A DNA stretch of 64,000 nucleotides from Streptococcus urinalis 2285-97 (GTDB lineage Bacteria > Bacillota > Bacilli > Lactobacillales > Streptococcaceae): the NCBI RefSeq assembly GCF_000188055.2, contig NZ_AEUZ02000001.1:758001-822000 (forward strand), in the 5' to 3' direction. Made by a program: the position numbers and the translations under genes. Position 1 is the first letter of the stretch; every line of letters starts with the position of its first letter. Under the pieces are notes generated by a model. It searched no databases, was not told the DNA's origin, and saw nothing but the letters and a program-made list of their open reading frames with translations. Shown piece by piece: positions 7,248-14,643 of the stretch.

Positions 7248-7713
7248 ATTAAAAGGTATCTATGAACAATTAGAGTTAATGGAGCTAGATGAAGAAACAT
7301 TTCAAAACACACTTGACAGCATTGATTTTCAAGAAGATTTAGAGGATAACTTAGACTATTTTGCAAAACTTTTAGCAAACATTGAAGCAAAAATTGATGC
7401 TTATAAGAAGGCTAAAAATGATTTTTATAATAAACAAAAATCAGAAGAAGTCAGAAAAGAAAAAATTAAAGAAAAAATCAATAGCATCATGAGAATGTCA
7501 AACAAAAAGAAAATTGAAACAGAACTTTTTAAAATATCAACTCGTGACACAAAAGTAGTCAACATTATTGATGAAACTAAAATACCTCTAAAATTCATGA
7601 ACGAAACAATCAAATATACACCTATCAAAAAAGCTATTAAAGAAGCTATTGAGAATGGTGAAGTGATTGAAGGAGCTGAACTCGGACAGAATGAAAGCGT
7701 GGTAATCAAATGA
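7231..7713 (+). CDS. Siphovirus Gp157-family protein
   Basis: 160 aa from the ATG at 7231 (AAAGG upstream). The Lys/Glu coiled-coil centre followed by IETELFKISTRDTKVVNIID and a C-terminal block around the KYTPIKKAIKEAIENGEVIEG segment matches the Gp157 family of streptococcal and lactococcal phages. Gp157 was first linked to resistance to phage when expressed in Streptococcus thermophilus; its job in phage replication is unclear. It precedes erf, the usual arrangement. Confidence 0.8.
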   Translation: MSLLYELKGIYEQLELMELDEETFQNTLDSIDFQEDLEDNLDYFAKLLANIEAKIDAYKKAKNDFYNKQKSEEVRKEKIKEKINSIMRMSNKKKIETELFKISTRDTKVVNIIDETKIPLKFMNETIKYTPIKKAIKEAIENGEVIEGAELGQNESVVIK

Positions 7714-8354
7714 TAAATAAATCTGAAAGCATTAGTGCATTAAGCAAAGCACTAGTAAAAACACAAAAGGAAATGAAACAACCACTTAAAGATGCAAACA
7801 ACCCATTTTTTAAGAGTAAATATGTACCGCTTGAAAATGTTGTAGAAAGTGTCATAGAAAGTGCATCTAAAAACGGGCTAGCATTTACTCAATATCCATC
7901 ACAAGATGAAAACGGGCTTGTTACAGTAGGGACTATTATGCTGCATGACAGTGGGGAATATATGGAATTCCCGCCTATTAAAGTCAAGCCAGTTAAGAAC
8001 GACCCGCAAGCTATTGGCTCAGCGATTACATATTCTAAACGATACGCATTAAGTGCAATCTTTGGAATCACAAGTGATCAAGATGATGACGGAAATGAGG
8101 CATCTAAACCAGTAAAAAAGCAACAAAGTAGTCAACAGCAAAATCAAAGAATAAGCAAAGAACTAGTAAAAGCTTATGAAGATAATATTCAAAAAGTAGT
8201 TGAAATTATTGGAAAACACGATGGAAGCATAATGAGATGGTTTTTAGAAAATCTAAAAGTAGCAAAAATTGAACAAATAACAGTAAACCAACAACAAGAA
8301 GCTGACAAATTAATAAATGATTTAATAAAAGGAGCAAATAAAAATGGACATTAA
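7710..8354 (+). CDS. erf: ERF-family single-strand annealing recombinase
   Basis: 214 aa. The N-terminal 130 residues match the ERF family: LVKTQKEMKQPLKDANNPFF, then SKYVPLENV and the AIGSAITYSKRYALSAIFGI block. ERF proteins anneal complementary single strands during phage recombination and circularisation. The C-terminal third is a Gln/Lys linker and helix. ATGA overlap with Gp157 and overlap with the SSB-like gene suggest a coupled recombination set. Confidence 0.9.
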   Translation: MINKSESISALSKALVKTQKEMKQPLKDANNPFFKSKYVPLENVVESVIESASKNGLAFTQYPSQDENGLVTVGTIMLHDSGEYMEFPPIKVKPVKNDPQAIGSAITYSKRYALSAIFGITSDQDDDGNEASKPVKKQQSSQQQNQRISKELVKAYEDNIQKVVEIIGKHDGSIMRWFLENLKVAKIEQITVNQQQEADKLINDLIKGANKNGH

Positions 8355-8688
8355 AAATAAAGGCTATATTAACTTCAATGAAAAAATCAACAAAAAAACT
8401 GACAAATTTATGACGGCATCAATGAGTTTTGCAAATGGGAAAGATGACGCTGGTAATTGGAAAAATGACTATATTCAAGCTATGGTTTTTGCAGATAAAA
8501 TCAGCGAACTTGAAGCACATATTGGACAATTATCAGAAGTCGAAGGATATTTCAGACTAAACGAATACAATGATAAAAAATATCCACAATTAATCATTAC
8601 CGAATTTACTGACGGAATTGAAGCACAACCATCAGTATTTGAAAATGTTAAACAAATAGAAGTGGATGAATTAGACCTGCCATTTTAA
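8344..8688 (+). CDS. Phage single-stranded DNA-binding protein (SSB-like)
   Basis: 114 aa, predicted OB-fold-like strands in residues 1-90 and an acidic C-terminal tip ending DELDLPF, the classic SSB motif for partner recruitment (host SSB ends in DDDIPF-type tails). Position after erf supports coating of single strands in recombination. Sequence similarity to canonical SSB is low, so fold membership is inferred. Overlaps erf by 11 nt. Confidence 0.7.
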   Translation: MDIKNKGYINFNEKINKKTDKFMTASMSFANGKDDAGNWKNDYIQAMVFADKISELEAHIGQLSEVEGYFRLNEYNDKKYPQLIITEFTDGIEAQPSVFENVKQIEVDELDLPF

Positions 8689-8699
8689 GAGGTGATGGC

Positions 8700-8894
8700 A
8701 TGGCTGATAGATATAGACAAAGATTATATGCCATATATGATGATGAAGTTTTTATCGATGTAGGTACTAAAAAAGAATTATCTGAAAGGCTTGGAATTAA
8801 AGAAAAGACAATAACTTTTCTAAGCAGCCCAACATACAAAAAAAGAAATCATAAAAGAGAAGCAGTTTTCATAGGATATGAGGATGAAATTTGA
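8700..8894 (+). CDS. Hypothetical phage protein with HTH-like segment
   Basis: 64 aa from ATG at 8700, with GAGGTGAT upstream. Residues 25-45 (TKKELSERLGIKEKTITFLS) look like a small helix-turn-helix. This type of short protein precedes RusA genes in several streptococcal phages. DNA binding is inferred. Overlaps the RusA start by 4 nt. Confidence 0.6.
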   Translation: MADRYRQRLYAIYDDEVFIDVGTKKELSERLGIKEKTITFLSSPTYKKRNHKREAVFIGYEDEI

Positions 8895-9337
8895 GTAAAT
8901 TGAATATACCAATAGAGCCTAAGCCACAGATGAGACCACGATTTAGTAAGTTTGGAACATATGAAAACCCAGATATGGCAAAGTGGCGAAAAAGAGTCAC
9001 ACAATACATTATAGAAAACTATGATGGGGACTATTTTGATGGTGCAACTAGTGTAGAAGTTACTTTCTACATGAAAGCACCTAAAACGGTCTCTAAAGAG
9101 CCTACACAACGTTCCAGAAGTAAGGCTAGACAAATATATCAGAATTTCATAAGCGAGCGTATATGGCACGATAAAAAAATTGACATAGATAATCTAATTA
9201 AAGCAGTTTTTGACTCAATTAGTAAGTCAGAAATTGTATGGAAAGATGACAATTTAGTATGCGAATTACACGCAAAAAAACTGTATAGTCCAAACCCAAG
9301 AATAGAAATGGAGATAACACAAATTGACATTAATTGA
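8891..9337 (+). CDS. rusA: RusA-family Holliday junction resolvase
   Basis: 148 aa from a TTG at 8891. The N-terminus IPIEPKPQMRPRFSKFGTYE and the catalytic block KKIDIDNLIKAVFD (Asp98, Asp100, Lys104, Asp108) with Asp119/120 downstream match RusA. The family cuts four-way junctions to resolve recombination or packaging intermediates. Coupled to the preceding gene by overlap. Confidence 0.9.
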   Translation: MSKLNIPIEPKPQMRPRFSKFGTYENPDMAKWRKRVTQYIIENYDGDYFDGATSVEVTFYMKAPKTVSKEPTQRSRSKARQIYQNFISERIWHDKKIDIDNLIKAVFDSISKSEIVWKDDNLVCELHAKKLYSPNPRIEMEITQIDIN

Positions 9338-9677
9338 TGAATTTTGTAGTGAATTTGATGGTCATTATGTTAAACGATTAAGGGAACATTTTGACGATGA
9401 AAAAGATGTGCAGCGTTTAAAGCTATCTATAAATAATTGTCGATATAACAGATATATCGCAACACCGAAAGTTTTATGGCAATTGAGACCACTTATAAAT
9501 GCAGATAAGTTTGATGAGTACATGCAATATTCAATTAACAACGCTAAATATGACCTAGATCAAAATAGTCATGTTATTGAAGAATGGGAAGCATTAAAAC
9601 AGGGCATAGATAGAAAAATTTATCGTAAAGAATTAAGAAAAAAATATCTTGCTAGAGCAATAGAAATGGGATTGTAA
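9324..9677 (+). CDS. Hypothetical phage protein (117 aa)
   Basis: 117 aa beginning at a TTG within the end of rusA (GGAGA about 9 nt upstream). Arg/Lys/Tyr-rich, mostly helical, C-terminus RKELRKKYLARAIEMGL. Similar basic proteins follow rusA in streptococcal phages, but I recognise no named domain. Confidence 0.6.
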   Translation: MTLIDEFCSEFDGHYVKRLREHFDDEKDVQRLKLSINNCRYNRYIATPKVLWQLRPLINADKFDEYMQYSINNAKYDLDQNSHVIEEWEALKQGIDRKIYRKELRKKYLARAIEMGL

Positions 9678-9722
9678 ATGTTTTTAGATGTTATTGAGTG
9701 GATAGAAGAGGTGGTTGAATGA
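9678..9722 (+). CDS. Possible 14-aa coupling peptide
   Basis: An ATG directly follows the previous stop and opens a 14-codon frame (MFLDVIEWIEEVVE) whose TGA overlaps the next ATG as ATGA. It contains the AGAGGTGG used as RBS for the next gene. It could serve only to couple translation; there is no evidence for a functional product. Confidence 0.25.
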   Translation: MFLDVIEWIEEVVE

Positions 9723-9985
9723 CTGAAGAACTAATAAAACCGCTGCTAGATACGATAAAGAGACAAGATGACAGGCTGTATAAACAGGCTGACGTAATCG
9801 TCATCTTAATGACAGCGGTTCTTATGTTACTGATGATAAGTATAGCCTTACAAAACCACTATGAACCGCAAATTACAGGATTGCGGACACAGCTAAGTAG
9901 GACACAAAAGCAGCTTAAACGCGCTAGCGAGGATAGAGATAGACAGACAAAAAGAATTGCAGAATTAACAGGTAATGGGGGATAA
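9719..9985 (+). CDS. Membrane protein with coiled coil (88 aa)
   Basis: 88 aa. One hydrophobic helix at about residues 26-44 (VIVILMTAVLMLLMISIAL) is followed by a Gln/Arg/Lys-rich coiled coil ending ITELTGNGG-like. Type and position (after rusA, before DUF551-like proteins) recur in streptococcal phages; function unknown. RBS GAGGTGG with ATGA coupling. Confidence 0.6.
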   Translation: MTEELIKPLLDTIKRQDDRLYKQADVIVILMTAVLMLLMISIALQNHYEPQITGLRTQLSRTQKQLKRASEDRDRQTKRIAELTGNGG

Positions 9986-9988
9986 AAA

Positions 9989-10210
9989 ATGAATTGGAAA
10001 CATACTTATTTAAAACCAAACAAAAATGGATTTTTTCAATGGTGCGGAGATTTACCTGATTATGATGTCCCACTATTAGTTTATGCAGATGGATACTTTC
10101 ATATTGATACTTTTATTTATGGAGATGGCGAGGCAGAGCTAGAAGAAAGTTTTGCAAATGATTTTTACTGGTGCGAGCTAGAAGTACCAGATACTGGAAA
10201 TGGGGGATAG
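9989..10210 (+). CDS. DUF551-like phage protein (73 aa)
   Basis: 73 aa rich in aromatic residues. The segment around DVPLLVYADGYFHIDTFIYG followed by a tryptophan-containing tail resembles DUF551/short phage proteins. The last codons TGNGG and the DNA GGTAATGGGGGATA repeat the end of the preceding gene, suggesting local duplication of the RBS-bearing junction. Function unknown. Confidence 0.5.
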   Translation: MNWKHTYLKPNKNGFFQWCGDLPDYDVPLLVYADGYFHIDTFIYGDGEAELEESFANDFYWCELEVPDTGNGG

Positions 10211-10213
10211 GTT

Positions 10214-10513
10214 ATGACTAGAGAAGAAGTTATAGAAAAGTACAAATCAGGTTTTGTAGTATACCACAATAAACATCACATGTGTGATGAGGAGTGGCTT
10301 TTAGACGAAGGAACTTCTACTGAGGACACCCTAGTGTTTTTAGGATATGACGCAAACCTTTTCCCTTTCCCCGATTGGAAAGAATTTGATGAAGCTAATG
10401 AATGGCATAGAAAACGGAAAGAAGCGTGTAACAAAAGAACAGTTGGTTTCAGAGGTGTAGTTTATATGGATAAAGTAAGTGTTACAGAAATCAACGAAAG
10501 AGGTAGCAAATGA
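10214..10513 (+). CDS. Hypothetical phage protein (99 aa)
   Basis: 99 aa, RBS GGGGGATAGG before the ATG. Acidic, Trp- and His-containing, with no domain I can name. Overlaps the DUF1642-like gene by 4 nt (ATGA). Belongs to the variable block between recombination genes and ArpU. Confidence 0.5.
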   Translation: MTREEVIEKYKSGFVVYHNKHHMCDEEWLLDEGTSTEDTLVFLGYDANLFPFPDWKEFDEANEWHRKRKEACNKRTVGFRGVVYMDKVSVTEINERGSK

Positions 10514-11046
10514 ATATTGAAGAAGCGAAACAAGCGATTAAAAGAGATTTAGCAGATGTTGTCATTAAACAGTCAGGAATTTTTAATATTCTCGACCAAA
10601 TCGAACTAGACCAACCAAAAACAGTCTTAAAAAAAGAACATGCAGAATGGTTGGAGGAATTGAAGAATGAATTTCCTTACAATTTACCTAACCAACTTTA
10701 CCACATAACGAGACAAGGTTGGGGTTATGGATTAGTATTTGAATCTAATACAGGACAAAAAATAAAAATCAGTAACCTTGATGATGGAAAACTAAAGAAA
10801 GATTTAGTTAACGCTCTTATTTACGGATACACAGTCCAAAAAGAGAAGTTGTATGTTGTTGAGATTCCAAATCCGAACGTAAAAGGTGACAATAAAATAT
10901 TTTTGTGCAAGGATGATAACGCTGGGAAAATATTAATTTGCAAAGGAAAATTCAATCCATATAAAAATAAATGTTTATGGCTCACAGAAACAGAAATCCG
11001 CAAAGATTTCGACTGGGCTTGGCAGTTTAGAGAAGAGGTAGAATAG
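10510..11046 (+). CDS. DUF1642-like phage protein
   Basis: 178 aa. N-terminal helix, then PKTVLKKEHAEWLEELKNEF, and a C-terminal part ending in LTETEIRKDFDWAWQFREEV, the pattern of DUF1642 proteins in streptococcal and lactococcal phages (family ends in T-E-x-E-I-x-x-F-D...W.F). Function unknown. Coupled by ATGA to the gene before it. Confidence 0.65.
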   Translation: MNIEEAKQAIKRDLADVVIKQSGIFNILDQIELDQPKTVLKKEHAEWLEELKNEFPYNLPNQLYHITRQGWGYGLVFESNTGQKIKISNLDDGKLKKDLVNALIYGYTVQKEKLYVVEIPNPNVKGDNKIFLCKDDNAGKILICKGKFNPYKNKCLWLTETEIRKDFDWAWQFREEVE

Positions 11047-11047
11047 A

Positions 11048-11245
11048 ATGACAGTTGAATTTAAAATAGTTATAGATAAGCTTACGTTTATAAGTAGTTA
11101 CAATAGCTCAAGGGAAGAACTAGAATACCTCGTTGCTAACTCTGTAAAACGTAAAAAAATGTTTTCTGTAAACACAAAAAACGGGAAAATACTGATAAAC
11201 CCAAACAAGATAAATTATGTTGAAATTAATGAGGTTACGGAATGA
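11048..11245 (+). CDS. Hypothetical phage protein (65 aa)
   Basis: 65 aa, AGAGGTAG before ATG at 11048. Beta-rich small protein with a Lys/Arg patch (VKRKKMFSVNTKNGKILINP). No family recognised. Overlaps the next small gene by 4 nt. Confidence 0.5.
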   Translation: MTVEFKIVIDKLTFISSYNSSREELEYLVANSVKRKKMFSVNTKNGKILINPNKINYVEINEVTE

Positions 11246-11355
11246 TTTTTTTAGCTGGCTTACTAGCCGCAATAGTAGTCGCGTTTTTGTTTTTAACAAT
11301 AATGGTGTGGTATGTTTTAGTGGCAAAAATTATTGAGTATCTAATGGATTTATAA
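11242..11355 (+). CDS. Small membrane protein (37 aa)
   Basis: 37 aa, almost wholly hydrophobic (MIFLAGLLAAIVVAFLFLTI and on), ATGA-coupled to the previous gene. Last gene of the early operon before the non-coding region. Could be a small membrane effector; function unknown. Confidence 0.55.
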   Translation: MIFLAGLLAAIVVAFLFLTIMVWYVLVAKIIEYLMDL

Positions 11356-11475
11356 CCCACGCAAGCGCTCAAGAGCCTGCAATGGCTCTGTGGGGTTAGG
11401 ACCTGGAATCGTCCCTAAACTTACCCTAGAAGCCTTCAACCTTTTATCAGCTTTGTGGATTGTGAAAGGTCCACG
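11354..11475 (+). ncRNA. Candidate structured RNA upstream of arpU
   Basis: Three nested or consecutive inverted repeats: AACCCAC/GTGGGGTT enclosing GAGCC/GGCTC (11354-11397), GGAC/GTCC (11399-11414), and overlapping ACCTTT/AAAGGT with GTGGA/TCCAC (11439-11474). The stretch is GC-richer than its flanks and has no ORF. The rest of the gap to arpU (11476-11719) shows no gene, only a TATTATA-like element at about 11693-11702 that may be an arpU promoter. RNA function unproven. Confidence 0.4.
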
Positions 11476-11719
11476 AGGCATAGACCGAAATTAAAAAATA
11501 GAAACGAGCACCTCCTTACACCAAAAAAAAATCTAACGCAGATTATCGGCCATCTGTCATTATTCAAGGCGCTACTAATGCTTTAACACTGACATCGTGC
11601 GCCTGTGTCAAAATAAAAAACGGAAGAGAGGGCTTTTCTCCACAAAACAAAAAGACGTCCACACGGAACGCCTTCAGAAATATTATCAACACTAATATTA
11701 TACCATACTGGGGGCTTTC

Positions 11720-12154
11720 ATGACGTTTTTTCCAGAGATTGATATCCAAAAAACAAAATCCAATGCCAAGCGTAAATTGAGAGAGTATCCACGCTGGCGG
11801 AGGATAGCTAATGACGTAGATACTCAAAAAGTTACAGCTACTTACTCATTTGAGCCAAGGCAACCACATGGAGTCCCTAGCAAGCCTGTTGAGAGACTAG
11901 CGCTTAATCGTGTATCAGCAGAACAGGAATTGGATGCGATTGAGCAGGCTGTCAGTATGATACTAGAGCCAGAGAGACGCAGGATTTTGTATGACAAATA
12001 CTTAGCGCCTTATAAAAAAGCGGACAAGGTTATTTATACAGAATTGTGTATGTCAGAAAGCTTTTACTATGACACGCTTGACATTGCTTTGCTAGCTTTT
12101 GCAGAGCTATATAGAGAGGGATCGTTGATTGTTGAGCAAGGAGTTTTTAGCTAG
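11720..12154 (+). CDS. arpU: ArpU-family transcriptional regulator
   Basis: 144 aa of the ArpU type: N-terminal basic segment (KTKSNAKRKLREYPRWRRIA), middle helix-rich block with LEPERRRILYDKYL, and a sigma-region-4-like ending MSESFYYDTLDIALLAFAEL. ArpU proteins activate late gene expression in Gram-positive phages, so it likely turns on the packaging/structure operon downstream. GGGGG precedes the ATG. A long non-coding leader separates it from early genes. Confidence 0.85.
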   Translation: MTFFPEIDIQKTKSNAKRKLREYPRWRRIANDVDTQKVTATYSFEPRQPHGVPSKPVERLALNRVSAEQELDAIEQAVSMILEPERRRILYDKYLAPYKKADKVIYTELCMSESFYYDTLDIALLAFAELYREGSLIVEQGVFS

Positions 12155-12212
12155 TTTTTATACAGTAAAAAGATAGTTGATACATATTTTTACATGTTAT
12201 TATGGTACTATC

Positions 12213-12480
12213 AAAATAACAAGAAGAGATAACCATTTTACCCACTGACTATTTATTTAGTCGCCAACTTTAACTACAATCAAACTTGTTATTTTACTAA
12301 AGCTTAGTAGCTTTGCGTTAAAGGTGTTAAATTACTCGGTTGAACCGGTCGGGTAAGTCGCAAATGTGAAGAGAGTTGTTGAGACGTAAGGAAATGTCAT
12401 ATGCACGCATCTTATGATATTGCAGGTTCGAATCCTGCTATCTCAATTAAATTAGTCATCACTTATGTGGTGGCTTTTTA
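12213..12480 (+). ncRNA. Candidate structured RNA with tRNA-like 3' domain
   Basis: No ORF lies between arpU and the hicAB cassette. An 11-bp perfect pair AAAATAACAAG/CTTGTTATTTT (12213-12223, 12285-12295) encloses a GACT/AGTC hairpin. AAAGCT/AGCTTT (12299-12314) and TTACTC/GGGTAA around GGT/ACC (12333-12357) follow. At 12380-12446 is a tRNA-like piece: T arm GCAGG-TTCGAAT-CCTGC, acceptor-like TGAGACG/TATCTCA, but no normal 7-nt anticodon loop. It ends in an intrinsic terminator. Upstream TTGATA and TATTAT (12173-12199) may be its promoter. Confidence 0.45.
12455..12480 (+). terminator. Intrinsic terminator after the tRNA-like RNA
   Basis: GTCATCAC/GTGGTGGC forms an 8-bp stem (two G-U pairs) with a TTAT loop, followed by TTTTT. 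It gives the candidate RNA a defined 3' end and separates it from hicAB. Confidence 0.7.
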
Positions 12481-12486
12481 TTATGG

Positions 12487-12510
12487 AAAAAAAGAACCAC
12501 AATGTGGCTC
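12487..12510 (-). terminator. Intrinsic terminator of hicAB
   Basis: On the minus strand GAGCCAC/GTGGTTC forms a 7-bp stem with a 3-nt loop followed by seven T, directly after the hicB stop codon. Confidence 0.75.
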
Positions 12511-12888
12511 TTATGCTTGTAATTTTAATTCAAGTGCTTCAGTAAGGACTTGAGAAAAGTTGAGGTTTTTATCTTCGGCTGCGTTGTTCAACCACTCAGG
12601 AATAGTCACGTTTTTGCGTACCTTCTTAGAGTGATATTTTTTCATGTAGGCAATCATATCAATGCCAATTAAAGCAATATCAGAACCAAGATACTGTTCT
12701 TTTAAATCAGAAACGGAGCTCGCCTTTGGATAGTCAGTATAATCCTCAAGGGCAAAACCTAAGACTTCGACAGCCATTTCGTAAGCTTCTTGAAAGTCTT
12801 CACCTTGAGTGATTGCTTCAGGGACATCTGGAAATGTAACCATGATATAATCTGAGTCTTGTGTGAATATAGCTGGATAAACTAACAT
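12511..12888 (-). CDS. hicB: HicB-family antitoxin
   Basis: 125 aa from the ATG preceded by AAAGGAGAA. Residues 1-60 form the HicB partial RNase-H-like domain (YPAIFTQDSDYIMVTFPDVP, then EAITQGEDFQEAYEMA), and the end holds a ribbon-helix-helix-like segment (NVTIPEWLNNAAEDKNLNFS). HicB binds and neutralises HicA and represses the operon. It is the second gene after hicA, transcribed against the phage genes. Confidence 0.9.
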   Translation of the reverse strand: MLVYPAIFTQDSDYIMVTFPDVPEAITQGEDFQEAYEMAVEVLGFALEDYTDYPKASSVSDLKEQYLGSDIALIGIDMIAYMKKYHSKKVRKNVTIPEWLNNAAEDKNLNFSQVLTEALELKLQA

Positions 12889-12940
12889 AATAATTCTCCT
12901 TTGATTATTGTGAGATAAGCAAGCCATCTTGTTAAGCGGA

Positions 12941-13126
12941 TTATTTCAAACCCGCTTGTTTTAAGATAGTATCTTCAAGACCCTTACCAAGGTCTTTATT
13001 GTGCATTGGAACGATTGTTTGGTGTCCTAAGTCATCACGAAGTTTTTTATGACTACCGTTTTGACTAATTTCATAAAACCCGTTCTTTTTAAGCAATTTA
13101 ATCATTTGCTTAGGGGTCATTGGCAT
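12941..13126 (-). CDS. hicA: HicA-family mRNA interferase toxin
   Basis: 61 aa, the usual HicA size. It has the dsRNA-binding-like fold pattern and the catalytic His in NGSHKKLRD, with the conserved MTPKQMIKLLKKNGF start. HicA cuts mRNA independently of translation when HicB is lost. GTGAGG precedes the ATG; a second ATG two codons later is possible. The cassette has its own consensus promoter and terminator. Confidence 0.9.
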   Translation of the reverse strand: MPMTPKQMIKLLKKNGFYEISQNGSHKKLRDDLGHQTIVPMHNKDLGKGLEDTILKQAGLK

Positions 13127-13153
13127 ATTGCTTACCTCACTTTCTATACTTAT

Positions 13154-13182
13154 ATTATACACATAAAAGATATATTTGTCAA
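13154..13182 (-). promoter_or_regulatory. Consensus sigma-A promoter of hicAB
   Basis: Perfect TTGACA (13177-13182, minus) and TATAAT (13154-13159, minus) separated by 17 bp. The leader to hicA is short. HicB autorepression at this site is expected from the family but no operator was resolved. Confidence 0.85.
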
Positions 13183-13223
13183 GCAAAATGCGCATAAAAT
13201 ACTTACTTTATTGAGGAGGAATT

Positions 13224-13346
13224 ATGAGACCTAATAAATATCCATATGTTAAATCCCAATGGGATAAGAAAGTAAATACGGTGTATAAGGATGGCAAACC
13301 TTATGCGACTTTAGTTAGCTATTGGAGGAAGCATGCCACAGGTTAG
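13224..13346 (+). CDS. Small phage protein (40 aa) before HNH
   Basis: 40 aa starting MRPNKYPYVKSQWDKKVNTV with AGGAGGA upstream. Basic and aromatic. Short proteins of this kind commonly precede the HNH gene in cos-type streptococcal phages. Its end overlaps the HNH start by 14 nt. Function unknown. Confidence 0.55.
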   Translation: MRPNKYPYVKSQWDKKVNTVYKDGKPYATLVSYWRKHATG

Positions 13347-13851
13347 GCGATGTAAAGCAGATAGATGTCACACATTAGTAGATCAGTCACATTATTTTTG
13401 TGATAGACATAGAGGTCAAGAAGAACGTTATATAGCTAAGCAAAATGAACGTGCTAGTCGTAGTAGATATAATAAGTATACACGCAATCGAAACAATCAT
13501 AAGATAGAACAATATAAGTTCTATAGGTCTAAAGCTTGGGTTGATATGAGACAAGCAATACTAAATGAGCAATATTATTTATGCCAATACTGTATGGCTA
13601 ATAGGAGAGTGACACCTAATAGTAAGACGGTGGACCACGTTACGCCTATAGAGATAGCGCCAGAACTAAGATTACATAAGGATAACTTAGTAGTAACTTG
13701 TAGAGCTTGCCATAACATTAAAACGAAACTAGAGCAGGAAATATATGGTACGGGTCAGAATAATGAACATAAAAATACTGCTATTAGACTTTCTGTTAAT
13801 CAATGGGCCAAATTAATAGCCCGAAATCAAGACGTTCGAGAAGGCATCTAA
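13333..13851 (+). CDS. Phage HNH endonuclease
   Basis: 172 aa. N-terminal zinc-site (C7, C12, C23, H26), then an HNH core: C84/C87, D101-H102, N118, and C123/C126 with H127. HNH proteins next to terminase are needed for cos cleavage and packaging in HK97-like phages, acting with the terminase. Location just before the likely cos site and TerS fits that role. Confidence 0.9.
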   Translation: MPQVRRCKADRCHTLVDQSHYFCDRHRGQEERYIAKQNERASRSRYNKYTRNRNNHKIEQYKFYRSKAWVDMRQAILNEQYYLCQYCMANRRVTPNSKTVDHVTPIEIAPELRLHKDNLVVTCRACHNIKTKLEQEIYGTGQNNEHKNTAIRLSVNQWAKLIARNQDVREGI

Positions 13852-14031
13852 AATGCCCGTAGCGACGTTTTAAATGTTTCGTGTATAATAACATTCGAGA
13901 CGGTTTAAAATTAACCCCCGGGCTACTTTTTTGGGCAAGGAGAGCCACGACAAGGTGTTTTCTTGTATCGCAGACCAATTTTTCAGATTTTTAAGGGGTG
14001 TCATGGGGGACGGATTAGGAGGTGAAGTTGC
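13852..14031 (+). other. Candidate cos/packaging region
   Basis: A 180-bp gap without a plausible gene between HNH and TerS, containing local GC-rich runs (CCCCCGGG at 13915-13922, GGGGGACGG near 14004) in AT-rich DNA and degenerate inverted stretches. In related phages cos lies here. The actual nick positions cannot be read from sequence alone. Confidence 0.45.
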
Positions 14032-14493
14032 TTGGTTAAAAATCCTTATTATCGGCAGAACAAAGGGCGTTTACCCAGCGACCCTCCAAACTATTTAGGG
14101 ACGGTTGCCAAGGAGGTTTGGCGCAAAATCGTTCCTTTTTTAGAAAGCACAGAGAAGGTCCAGCGCATTGATGTCTTTCTAGTGGAAACGTACTGCACGA
14201 ACTACGAAATATACAAGGCAGCTTATGAAGACATCAAAGTAAACGGTATTCAGCAGGAAATAACAAAGCCTATCCAGGCGCAAGGTTCGGGCGAAATCTT
14301 GGGGGAACAGTCGCTTGGTTTTAGAAAGAATCCAGCCGTTGCTACAATGAAAGATGCAGTTGATACCCTAAACAGAATCGGTGTGCAACTGGGTCTAACG
14401 CCTAAAGGCCGTCAGGAGCTCATGGAAATCGCTGGGGAAGACACGAACAAGGTTTCAACCGCAGAAATGCTGAAAGAATTTTTAGGGAAATAA
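14032..14493 (+). CDS. terS: Terminase small subunit, P27 family
   Basis: 153 aa from a TTG with AGGAGGTGA upstream. Pattern of P27-type small terminases: NKGRLPSDPPNYLGTVAKEV, then WRKIVPFLES and a C-terminal LGLTPKGRQELMEI. It recognises the packaging site and stimulates the large subunit. Located between cos and TerL. Confidence 0.9.
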   Translation: MVKNPYYRQNKGRLPSDPPNYLGTVAKEVWRKIVPFLESTEKVQRIDVFLVETYCTNYEIYKAAYEDIKVNGIQQEITKPIQAQGSGEILGEQSLGFRKNPAVATMKDAVDTLNRIGVQLGLTPKGRQELMEIAGEDTNKVSTAEMLKEFLGK

Positions 14494-14643
14494 GTACCTT
14501 GGTTGGGTTGGTTGCACAGTCTACAACCTAAAATAGACAGGAAGAGATTAAGCGTCTTGCAACTGGCGTCTCAAAAAACGATAGGCGATAGAGGTTGAGC
14601 CTATCCTGCTAGCAAGTATCCTTTTAGCACTAGCAATTTCAGA

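Noticed and set aside
11564..11827. 87-aa minus-strand frame before arpU
   Set aside because: No clear RBS, overlaps arpU start, and composition is unlike the neighbouring genes.
12380..12446. Calling a regular tRNA here
   Set aside because: T arm and acceptor-like ends are good, but no 5-bp/7-nt anticodon arm with U33 can be made, so it was kept as part of a structured RNA candidate.
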